Positions 55,773 through 62,652 of a stretch of DNA of 64,000 nucleotides are shown piece by piece; the stretch's first letter is position 1; the number at the start of each line of letters is the position of its first letter. A program made the position numbers and the translations under genes. The notes under the pieces are model-generated. The model saw only the letters and a program-made list of their open reading frames with translations, was not told where the DNA came from and ran no database searches. This stretch comes from a virus. The DNA is taken from IMG/VR virus record IMGVR_UViG_3300020469_005214, positions 62,001-126,000 of that record. The stretch is one strand, 5' to 3'.

Positions 55773-56126
55773 ATGATAAAAGCTATATTAATCGATCCAA
55801 CCTTGCCAAACTCTATGTATGGCGGACTTCCCAACTTCTCAACTGTTGAAGTTGGACATTATACTGACATTGTAAAGCACATCGGATGTTCGCTTTTTAC
55901 TTGCGTTCGTTTTCCCGATGGAAAGCACATTGCATATGTCGATGACGAAGGTCTCATTAACGGGACTGAGTTTGGCGTTCAATTTACTAAAGACATTTAC
56001 CCCGAACCTTTGGCAGGCAGAATTTTAATTCTTGGCGACGATGGAAAAGGCGGAGATGCTGATTGCGAGCTTGACATTGCAGAAGTGCAAGCTAAAGTTA
56101 AAGGCATCGTTCAATTTTCGATGTAG
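55773..56126 (+). CDS. DUF3846-like protein
   Basis: 117 aa. MIKAILIDPT, IVKHIGCSLFTCVRF, AYVDDEGLINGTEF, PLAGRILILGDD and LDIAEVQAKVKG follow the DUF3846 pattern found on plasmids and phages. Function unknown. Confidence 0.65.
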   Translation: MIKAILIDPTLPNSMYGGLPNFSTVEVGHYTDIVKHIGCSLFTCVRFPDGKHIAYVDDEGLINGTEFGVQFTKDIYPEPLAGRILILGDDGKGGDADCELDIAEVQAKVKGIVQFSM

Positions 56127-56139
56127 TGTTATCATGCTA

Positions 56140-56172
56140 GGGGCGTCCAAGAGATTGGGCGTCCCTTTTTTT
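56140..56172 (+). terminator. Rho-independent terminator
   Basis: GGGGCGTCC (56140-56148), loop, GGGCGTCCC (56157-56165) with two G-U pairs, T7 tract. Confidence 0.85.
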
Positions 56173-56347
56173 ATCTCAATATAAAAGTTTTTCCTTCTCA
56201 AATATTTACGCCAGGTTTTTTTCACGGCTTGGCCGTGAAGATTTATTCCAGCAGGATGAACTGCACAGATGTTCACTACCTGGATCAGCAGGCTGAAGTG
56301 ATCAGATGTTCACTATTTATACAGGCGAAAAAAGATTAAAAAAGAAT
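56173..56347 (+). repeat. TTG hairpin and 13-bp direct repeats
   Basis: TTCACGGC-TTG-GCCGTGAA (56221-56239). CAGATGTTCACTA occurs at 56266-56278 and 56303-56315; the reverse sense AGTGAACA appears near 57097. Possible regulator sites. Confidence 0.55.
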
Positions 56348-56400
56348 TTGACATAGCGAAAAAATTCTATTTTATTTTTAAGCATAGCACATCTGCTATT
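56348..56400 (+). promoter_or_regulatory. Promoter with hairpin leader
   Basis: TTGACA (56348-56353), 17-18 bp, TTTATT/TTATTT (56371-56377), then ATAGCA-CATC-TGCTAT hairpin and a GCGATT/AATCGC hairpin before ATG 56441. Confidence 0.5.
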
Positions 56401-56440
56401 GATAACTCAAAGGTCGCGATTTCCTTAATCGCTTAACACT

Positions 56441-56806
56441 ATGTCTTATACATTCGCAAAGTTATTCAGCACCTTTCACAAAGGCGACTTTGAAGGTCAG
56501 GACGTTTCAATTGACATCTCATTAGAAGATTACGGGATCGCTTGGCAAGTGCTTGGTAGTAAAACCAAGTTTGTTTATGGCGTCGAGTGGAACGGTTCAG
56601 AAGGTAAATACGTTTCATTCGATCATTGTTTCATGGATACCGATATGAATGTCTTTTCGGAATTCGACTGGGTCGACTTTAACGACATCTATTCTTACAC
56701 TGGTCTAAGTGCGGACGAATGGAAAAAACTTCCGATGCCACAAAAGATTTGCGACCTTGTCCAATGTCACGGTCGAGAAAATATCTTCGGCATGGCATCA
56801 GTTTAA
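56441..56806 (+). CDS. Hypothetical acidic protein, 121 aa
   Basis: Beta-rich, aromatic (DYGIAWQVLG, FVYGVEWNGSEG, FSEFDWVDFNDIYSY). No recognised domain; single-gene transcript with own terminator. Confidence 0.6.
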   Translation: MSYTFAKLFSTFHKGDFEGQDVSIDISLEDYGIAWQVLGSKTKFVYGVEWNGSEGKYVSFDHCFMDTDMNVFSEFDWVDFNDIYSYTGLSADEWKKLPMPQKICDLVQCHGRENIFGMASV

Positions 56807-56817
56807 ATTGCAAATAG

Positions 56818-56852
56818 CGTGATCGGACTTTACATCTGATCACGTTTTTTTT
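56818..56852 (+). terminator. Rho-independent terminator
   Basis: CGTGATC (56818-56824), loop, GATCACG (56838-56844), T8 tract. Confidence 0.88.
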
Positions 56853-57037
56853 ATTTAAATAATGTATCCAGGTTTCTGATACATAAAAAAGTTTTTTTTT
56901 ATTTAAATAATTGTATCCGGATTTCTTATACAGCTTGGCTGTATAAAAGTTTTTAATAGCTAAATAAAAGTTTTAAATAAGCGAAATAAATGTAGGGGCC
57001 TGGACCTGGAGCTTATGAAAAAAATGAAAAAACCGGC
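56853..57037 (+). repeat. Hairpin/AAATAA repeat region
   Basis: AAATAA units near 56857, 56905, 56962 and 56985; GTATCC..GATAC-type hairpins; TATACAGC-TTG-GCTGTATA at 56927-56945. Confidence 0.6.
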
Positions 57038-57084
57038 TATTAGAGATTCTTATGCTGGACGGGCTTTGTATTAGATTTGCTTAT
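57038..57084 (+). promoter_or_regulatory. Tandem TATTAG-N5-CTTAT boxes, set 4
   Basis: Copies at 57038 (preceded by CCGGC) and 57069. Here the spacing is 31 bp instead of 22. Confidence 0.55.
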
Positions 57085-57146
57085 ACGGGGTAAAGTAGTG
57101 AACAGGTGAACACTAAAAAAAAATTAATCTTTTTTATTCAATTTGC

Positions 57147-57200
57147 TTGCAATCGCCGATTTTATAGCCACACTTTAGATCATACCAATTAAGGTATATT
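57147..57200 (+). promoter_or_regulatory. Weak promoter and ATACC/GGTAT palindrome
   Basis: TTGCAA (57147-57152) with no good -10 at 17 bp. ATACC-AATTAA-GGTAT (57182-57197) shares the half-site GGTATATT with the operator at 13135-13154. Confidence 0.4.
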
Positions 57201-57216
57201 AAACCACATCATATAA

Positions 57217-57654
57217 ATGAAAAAAATCGAAGCACTACAAAACCTACGCAAGGGCACATTTGCCGTTGCTCGCATTGTATCGGATAAGAAACCTCTTAAA
57301 GCATACAGTCAGCACAAAATCACTAAGGTTGTCTTGGCAACTGTTCGCACAGGAGTTGAGTTTAAAAACCTTGCAGTCAATGCAGACCGCGAGACTGGTT
57401 CTTTACCTTGGGGGCAATGGGAGGTTTACCCTTATGCAATCGCCCACAAGGGTAATCGCTACATCCGTCTTTACCTTGGCAACTCAATGAAAGTTTTCTA
57501 TCTAGTAGATGGCGTAAAGGTTGCAAGCCAAGTTGCAAAGGCAATGCTTCCAAAAAGCAAAGCAGGTGAAAAGCCAAGTTGCATAACAGTAAAAGAAAAT
57601 GGCTTGGTAAGCATAAAGCAAAACGGAAAGGAGTTGCTAAATGGAATTAGTTAA
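57217..57654 (+). CDS. Hypothetical protein, 145 aa
   Basis: Basic, beta-rich (FAVARIVSDKKPLKAYS, KGNRYIRLYLGNSMKVFYLVDG). No recognised domain. Overlaps the membrane protein gene at 57641. Confidence 0.6.
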   Translation: MKKIEALQNLRKGTFAVARIVSDKKPLKAYSQHKITKVVLATVRTGVEFKNLAVNADRETGSLPWGQWEVYPYAIAHKGNRYIRLYLGNSMKVFYLVDGVKVASQVAKAMLPKSKAGEKPSCITVKENGLVSIKQNGKELLNGIS

Positions 57655-57787
57655 AGGAGTAATTGGAGGAGCGTTAATCGCGCTCCTCCTTTTCCTAGCT
57701 TTTGAATTTGCGGAGCATAAAGAAGAAAATCGGATCGAGCTTCAAAAACAAAGTTGGGTTGAACAAGGTTTCCCAATCGGTGAATAG
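57641..57787 (+). CDS. Small membrane protein, 48 aa
   Basis: One membrane helix (residues 5-24, GVIGGALIALLLFLAF) and a charged tail. 14-nt overlap with the preceding gene; a GGAG lies just upstream of its ATG. Confidence 0.6.
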   Translation: MELVKGVIGGALIALLLFLAFEFAEHKEENRIELQKQSWVEQGFPIGE

Positions 57788-57813
57788 ATTGTAGTTGCAA
57801 ACCAAATACACAG

Positions 57814-57847
57814 GGGTGGTTGCCAAATTAGGTAGCCACCCTTTTTT
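57814..57847 (+). terminator. Rho-independent terminator
   Basis: GGGTGGTTGCC (57814-57824), 6-nt loop, GGTAGCCACCC (57831-57841) with two G-U pairs, T6. Confidence 0.9.
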
Positions 57848-58070
57848 CAGAAAATACACTGCGTTGCGACATGATAAATAACTCAGGGGTATCCCACGTA
57901 CTAGCTCGAAAATTTCATTTTTCAATTTCTACCTTATTTATTTCTTATTATCTTATTTACCCCCCCCCTTTATTTAAAAACTTAGGAACTTATATAAATC
58001 AGCTTATATTAGCGGCGCAAAAAAATCAGGGGACTATTTTGAATTTAAGGATTCTACCCATTTGAAATAA
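57848..58070. other. Gene-free stretch with C9 tract
   Basis: A run of nine C (57960-57968) follows a pyrimidine-rich stretch. A 64-codon frame here has unlikely composition and no promoter. Boundary between the early single-gene units and the late module. Confidence 0.5.
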
Positions 58071-58099
58071 TTGAATATTTGTTGATTTTTCTTTATAAT
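58071..58099 (+). promoter_or_regulatory. Class I promoter
   Basis: TTGAAT (58071-58076), 17 bp, TATAAT (58094-58099), 7 nt to ATG 58107. Confidence 0.7.
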
Positions 58100-58106
58100 A
58101 TTATTG

Positions 58107-58667
58107 ATGGATGGATATATTTCTTATCTTCTCGATAAATACTCTGTAATTGGCGACGAAGTAATTATTGATTGTCAAAATGAGGTAACTGCAGAGGAAG
58201 TTTCCAATTTTTTGGGTATCGAAAGAGAAAAAACAAAAATTAAGGGCAAAAGAGAGAATATTTTTGATAAAGTGGTGCCAATTGAAAAATATGGCGAGTA
58301 TCATGCTTATCAAATGGAAAATTTGTTACCTATTATAATAAAGCCCACAAAAGGAGATGAATACTTCGCAGCGATCTTAGATTTAGAGGGAAGTTTTAAA
58401 TGGAATAGGAAAGAGGAAAAGATGTATCCCATTGCCGCATTTCGTAAAAAAGGAATATTAGAGGATTTATGTATCTTTTTGCAAAAAACTTATAAGGATA
58501 GTATAAACATTCAAGGCAAAGAATTACTTTTTGTATTAGATCGTCTAAAAGATAGCCTTATCGTGAGAAAAAAAGAGGCTGAACTCATGATTGACTGCCT
58601 TATGGAGCCAGATAATCCATATTATGCAGAGGAACTCGAAAATTACACGAAAAACAAGAAGAAGTAA
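58107..58667 (+). CDS. Hypothetical protein, 186 aa
   Basis: Start at ATG 58107 by promoter geometry (a TTG lies 3 nt upstream). Alpha/beta N-terminal half, helical C-terminal half ending in a Lys-rich tail. No recognised domain. Confidence 0.6.
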   Translation: MDGYISYLLDKYSVIGDEVIIDCQNEVTAEEVSNFLGIEREKTKIKGKRENIFDKVVPIEKYGEYHAYQMENLLPIIIKPTKGDEYFAAILDLEGSFKWNRKEEKMYPIAAFRKKGILEDLCIFLQKTYKDSINIQGKELLFVLDRLKDSLIVRKKEAELMIDCLMEPDNPYYAEELENYTKNKKK

Positions 58668-58695
58668 TAAATTAAATTAAAATACAGAATATAAC

Positions 58696-58704
58696 TGTAA
58701 TAAT
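58696..58704 (+). promoter_or_regulatory. Class II -10 element before the PhoH-like gene
   Basis: TGTAATAAT, 4 nt before ATG 58709. No TTCTCT match at 15 bp. Confidence 0.5.
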
Positions 58705-58708
58705 AAGC

Positions 58709-59440
58709 ATGGCAAGGGCAAAGAAAAACGCTATTAAACTTCACGAGCCTAAAGAGGCTACCTTTGATTTTAGCAAATATCAGTTCGATATAAATCAAAG
58801 ATTTAAATTAACTAAAAAACAAATAAACATTTTAAAAACGTGTCAAAAACCAGAAACAAAAATGATTATTTTAGATGGTCCAGCAGGAGTTTCAAAAACT
58901 TATGTTGCGATGTTGATTGCTTTAGAAAAATTAAGAGATAAAAAGGTCGATGGCATAACTGCTTTGAGATCTTCTGTAATATCAGCTGATTCTGAAATAG
59001 GATTCTTAGCTGGGACTATTGATGATAAAATGAAATATTTTTCTAATCCGTTTGGTCAAAAGTTAAAAGAATTATTAAAAGACTCAGATGTAGAGATTAT
59101 TTCAAAAAAATTATTGGATGTTTTGCCAGTTTCATTTTTACGTAGCTATTCTTTTACTGACGAGTGCTTAATTCTTAGTGAATCACAGAATGTGATGAAT
59201 GAATCTCTCTTCCTATGCGCTTCTAGAGCTGGTGAGGGATGTTTTGTAATTATGGAGGGTGACAGTCAACACCAAAACGATCTTGGTAAAAAAAGTGGGT
59301 TCAAAAGGTTTTGCGAGGCATTCGATGATGAAGAGTCTAAAAATAATGGAATTTACTATTTTAAATTTGGAATTGAAGATATTGTTAGAAGCGAATTCGT
59401 AAAATACTTAATTACTAAGAGAATTAAGGAAAATATATAG
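58709..59440 (+). CDS. PhoH-like ATPase
   Basis: 243 aa. Walker A LDGPAGVSKTY (residues 55-65), GFLAGTIDDKM near residue 107 (PhoH family GFLPG.), and Walker B LILSESQNV in place of the usual VDEAQN, with Ser for the first acidic residue, a notable change. Family members are RNA/DNA-linked P-loop ATPases common in phages; role not settled. Confidence 0.82.
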   Translation: MARAKKNAIKLHEPKEATFDFSKYQFDINQRFKLTKKQINILKTCQKPETKMIILDGPAGVSKTYVAMLIALEKLRDKKVDGITALRSSVISADSEIGFLAGTIDDKMKYFSNPFGQKLKELLKDSDVEIISKKLLDVLPVSFLRSYSFTDECLILSESQNVMNESLFLCASRAGEGCFVIMEGDSQHQNDLGKKSGFKRFCEAFDDEESKNNGIYYFKFGIEDIVRSEFVKYLITKRIKENI

Positions 59441-59515
59441 TTTTTTTTCAAAAAAATAAAAATAAAATGTTTTTTATAATATTTTTTTATTATTATCGTA
59501 TTTAGTGTAATAATA

Positions 59516-59524
59516 AAGACTTTT
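59516..59524 (+). promoter_or_regulatory. Class II -10 element, leadered
   Basis: TGTAATAAT with no start codon at 4 nt; the zinc-ribbon/sigma operon begins 80 nt downstream. Confidence 0.4.
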
Positions 59525-59603
59525 AGTTGAATTTTTGAATAAATTTTAGATTATATCTTCTAAAGGCTTTATAAACAAATCCCCTTTTTAAAAAAAATAA
59601 ATT

Positions 59604-59936
59604 ATGAAATATTGCATGGAATGTGGAAGTAAAATTGAAGCTTCGGGAGGTAAAATACCTAAGTTTTGTATGGAGTGTGGAACATCTTTGGACGGAGAGA
59701 TAACATCTAGTCATAGTGAGGCAAAAGAAATGCCAGAATCTATCCCTGTTAACGCAGATGATATTTTTCAAATTGAAGGTTCAGACCAAGATCCAGAATC
59801 TTCTGTATTTACCTTTGAAGACGTATTAAAATCTAAAACAAGTGGCGGTCAATTAAATCGACCTAAAGGTTCCCAAAACATTGATGATTTGAAACAGCGT
59901 ATGAGGAATAGAGACTCTCAAGACGCCAGTCAATAA
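59604..59936 (+). CDS. Zinc-ribbon protein upstream of the sigma factor
   Basis: 110 aa. CMECG at residues 4-8 and 22-26 form a C-x-x-C...C-x-x-C ribbon; the rest is acidic and probably disordered, ending in a Gln/Arg-rich tail. TAATG overlap with the sigma gene implies fixed co-synthesis; a partner in late transcription is plausible but unproven. Confidence 0.65.
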   Translation: MKYCMECGSKIEASGGKIPKFCMECGTSLDGEITSSHSEAKEMPESIPVNADDIFQIEGSDQDPESSVFTFEDVLKSKTSGGQLNRPKGSQNIDDLKQRMRNRDSQDASQ

Positions 59937-60631
59937 TGTCACTAACTTTCGAACAACTTGAGCCAATTATCGATTTGATATTGGAAAAAAATCGTTCTAG
60001 GTGGAAACTTGGTGCAGTTAAACATTTTGACTTTGATGATTTAAAACAGGAAGTTAAAGTTCATGTATTTAACAAACTTCATATGTGGAATAGGAAAAGA
60101 CCTTTCGAACCTTGGGTAAGCCAAGTTATCCACAATCAAATACAAAATAAAAAAAGAAACTTATGGAGAAATCATGAAAAGCCGTGTTCTGGATGTTATT
60201 TTAACAAAGGAATGGGAAACTGTTCTTTTACTAGTTCTGGCAACCAATGTTCTGAATGTCCAGAATTTTCTCACTGGGAAAAGAAAAAGAAAAATGCTTA
60301 TGAACTAAAAACAGCAATTTCCGTAGAAACAGAAGGTGGCGAAATACCATTCGGTTCCCCAGTAGAAATAGATCATGAAGGATTTTTGAAAAGATTAGAC
60401 GATATTTTAAAAAGTGATTTACAAAAGGATTATCTCGATTTAGTTACTTATAACATATTTAGATTTACTTGGATTGAAAAACTGTCTGACAAAGAGATTG
60501 CTAGGAAAATGGGTTACAAAACGAATGAAGAAAATCGAGGAGCAGGATACAGAAGTTTAGCCAGTCACAGAAAGATTGTTCATAATAGGGCAAAAGAAAT
60601 ACTAGAAAAAGAAGATTACAATTTTATTTAA
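59936..60631 (+). CDS. Phage RNA polymerase sigma factor with Cys-cluster insert
   Basis: 231 aa. Region-2-like FDFDDLKQEVKVHVFNKLHMW and PWVSQVIHNQIQNKKRN (core-binding and -10 recognition type), and a region-4-like helix-turn-helix LSDKEIARKMGYK...AGYRSLASHRKIVHNRA. Between them five cysteines (C84, C87, C96, C105, C108) could bind zinc or an Fe-S cluster. Analogous in position and size to T4 gp55-type late sigma factors. Confidence 0.7.
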   Translation: MSLTFEQLEPIIDLILEKNRSRWKLGAVKHFDFDDLKQEVKVHVFNKLHMWNRKRPFEPWVSQVIHNQIQNKKRNLWRNHEKPCSGCYFNKGMGNCSFTSSGNQCSECPEFSHWEKKKKNAYELKTAISVETEGGEIPFGSPVEIDHEGFLKRLDDILKSDLQKDYLDLVTYNIFRFTWIEKLSDKEIARKMGYKTNEENRGAGYRSLASHRKIVHNRAKEILEKEDYNFI

Positions 60632-60644
60632 TTAATCATTAAGT

Positions 60645-61754
60645 ATGAAAAACAAAAATCCAGTCGAATTAACAGAAAATCAAAAGGAATGGATACTTAA
60701 GAATGGCGAAGATCTTGATTGGGCTATTAACGAAATTACTAAGAGTGTTTTCGGAGATAACTCTAAAGACGGAAGATCATTCGAAGGTAAGGCTGTAAGT
60801 AATTTTATTTTGGAGCATGTTGGTGCCAAACCAAAAGTTAGAACAGTTAATTCAGATAATTATCAGGCTTTTGAACTAGAGCAACATCAAATAGACTTTT
60901 TGCTTTCAAACGCCAAAGATTTAACCACTTACGAAATCGCCTTAAACCTATTTCCAGAATTTAAAGACAAAAGTTATAAAGAGGTTGCTTTTACAAAAGA
61001 GGTAAAAAGCATCCAAAGATATATTGATAATAATTTAGGAAGTGATTATTTTGTATCTAAAACTAAGGCTTTGCATGGACAGGGCGGCTTTAAGCCTCCA
61101 AAAAATATCGAGCGTTGTGTTCCTTTAATATGTAAGTATACAGGGCTTGATGTTAAGTTTAGTAAATTAAAAGAGGATGAAAAAAAATCTATTGAAAAAC
61201 TATGTAAAAATTTAAGAAGGACTTCTTTGGCTAAGACGGTAGAACAATTTAGATCTAATAATGAAAAAGAATTATTTTTAGAAAGTTTTATCTCTGATAC
61301 TTGGGATAAAAGTAATCTAACCCCTGGCGAAGTTTCTCAATACATTGATTTGTCTGGTGAGCGGGTTAATTTGTATCAAATTAAAAAATATCAGCAAGAT
61401 CTACAAGAACAGTTAGATGATGATATGCACAGTGAGGATGGTAAATTAAGATATACTCTTATTGATGCGATTGATAAGCAGATTCAGAATCGAGATAAAT
61501 GTATGAATCGCATTCAAAAGCTACAAGATAGCCTAGAAGGATCTAGAACTAAAAGGCTCGAAAAAGAAGGGGGAGATCAGATAAGCATTTTAACTCTGTG
61601 TGAGGACTTGGCTAAAGAAAAGAAACGTATACGTTTAACTAAAATGCTTGAAAAAGAGCGTGATAAGGTCGTTAAGGTTGTAAATGAAATCGACGACATG
61701 ACAGATTATACTGCGAGACTATACGGAGCAAGCAGAGAGGAGCTTTTAAATTGA
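60645..61754 (+). CDS. Hypothetical helical protein upstream of terminase, 369 aa
   Basis: Repeated helix-turn-helix-like segments in the first 130 residues (LTENQKEWILKNGEDLDWAINEITKSVFG; LEQHQIDFLLSNAKDLTTYEIALNLF) and a coiled coil at about 245-350. The location just before TerL allows a terminase-small-subunit role, but it is long for one. The stop overlaps the TTG start of the nuclease. Confidence 0.6.
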   Translation: MKNKNPVELTENQKEWILKNGEDLDWAINEITKSVFGDNSKDGRSFEGKAVSNFILEHVGAKPKVRTVNSDNYQAFELEQHQIDFLLSNAKDLTTYEIALNLFPEFKDKSYKEVAFTKEVKSIQRYIDNNLGSDYFVSKTKALHGQGGFKPPKNIERCVPLICKYTGLDVKFSKLKEDEKKSIEKLCKNLRRTSLAKTVEQFRSNNEKELFLESFISDTWDKSNLTPGEVSQYIDLSGERVNLYQIKKYQQDLQEQLDDDMHSEDGKLRYTLIDAIDKQIQNRDKCMNRIQKLQDSLEGSRTKRLEKEGGDQISILTLCEDLAKEKKRIRLTKMLEKERDKVVKVVNEIDDMTDYTARLYGASREELLN

Positions 61755-62650
61755 GGTATTCAGAATTTAAAACTGAAAAAGAATTCAAAAAATTTTTAAG
61801 AGATAATAAAATTTTAATTAAAGATTATTTCGAAAAATTTGAGCCTCGCTATGATTTATTTACCAATAGTCAGTTAGAATTCAAAGATCGAAAAACTTAT
61901 TTTAATATTGATTTTTCTGATAAAAGGCATATGGCTAAATGGCTGGGCGATCAGTACAAGGATGTGCAAAGAGAGTATATCTTAAAAAAGCTAAAGGCAA
62001 AGTCAAAAGAAAAGGAATGGAAGTTCGCGCCCTCTCAAGTAGAATGTAGGTCAACCAAAGAGATACCAGCATTAAACGTTATTAATTACTGCGAGGACGA
62101 CAAGATATGGCAAGAGCTAGGTCTTACTCGTAGATATCAATACAAGAGCTTTGAAGGGCAATTTTGTGGCATACAGGACAGTATTCTGGCAATTGACAGT
62201 AGAGAACAAAAGCCTCTTGAATTTAATACGCCAACTATAAAAAGCAAACTCGATTTTGGAGATTATTGCTTTGTAAATGAACCTTACTTTTGCAATGTTT
62301 TTATTGAGAGAAAATCTATTCAAGATTTATGGGGTACTATGTCTAAGGGTTACGATAGATTTCAGCGTGAAGTCGAAAGAGCCAAAAGTCAGAATGGATA
62401 CTTGGTAGTAGTAGTTGATTATACTTTTTCCAAGGCACAGTCCTACAACTATAATAAAAGACACTCCTTAGCAACTGCAGAATTTATATTTCATAGAATA
62501 AAAGATATTATGCAAAAATATGATAATATCCAATTTGTATTTTCTGGAGGAAGAGAAAACAGCGTACAGCTATTTGAAAAAATAGGTATGCTAGGAGAAA
62601 ATGTTAAAAATATTGATTTACAATATTGTTTAGACATGAAAAAAATTTAA
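61751..62650 (+). CDS. ERCC4-type nuclease (TTG start)
   Basis: 299 aa. LAIDSREQKPLEF, then LDFGDYCFVNEPYFCNVFIERKSIQDLWG carries the GD-x(n)-ERK-x3-D active site of ERCC4/XPF-type nucleases, and GYLVVVVDYTFS follows. Without a helicase part. Could resolve branched DNA before packaging. Starts with TTG in a TTGA overlap with the preceding gene. Confidence 0.75.
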   Translation: MRYSEFKTEKEFKKFLRDNKILIKDYFEKFEPRYDLFTNSQLEFKDRKTYFNIDFSDKRHMAKWLGDQYKDVQREYILKKLKAKSKEKEWKFAPSQVECRSTKEIPALNVINYCEDDKIWQELGLTRRYQYKSFEGQFCGIQDSILAIDSREQKPLEFNTPTIKSKLDFGDYCFVNEPYFCNVFIERKSIQDLWGTMSKGYDRFQREVERAKSQNGYLVVVVDYTFSKAQSYNYNKRHSLATAEFIFHRIKDIMQKYDNIQFVFSGGRENSVQLFEKIGMLGENVKNIDLQYCLDMKKI

Positions 62651-62652
62651 TT

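Noticed and set aside
55533-55776. Opposed 62-codon frames in the T/A tracts near 55.6 kb
   Set aside because: Both are made of poly-Lys or poly-Phe from homopolymer runs; no start signals.
51271-56945. CRISPR array
   Set aside because: The repeats are palindromes with different stem sequences, irregular spacing and no unique spacers or cas genes.
57871-58065. 64-codon frame across the C9 tract
   Set aside because: No promoter at the usual distance, odd composition, and no overlap or coupling with neighbours.
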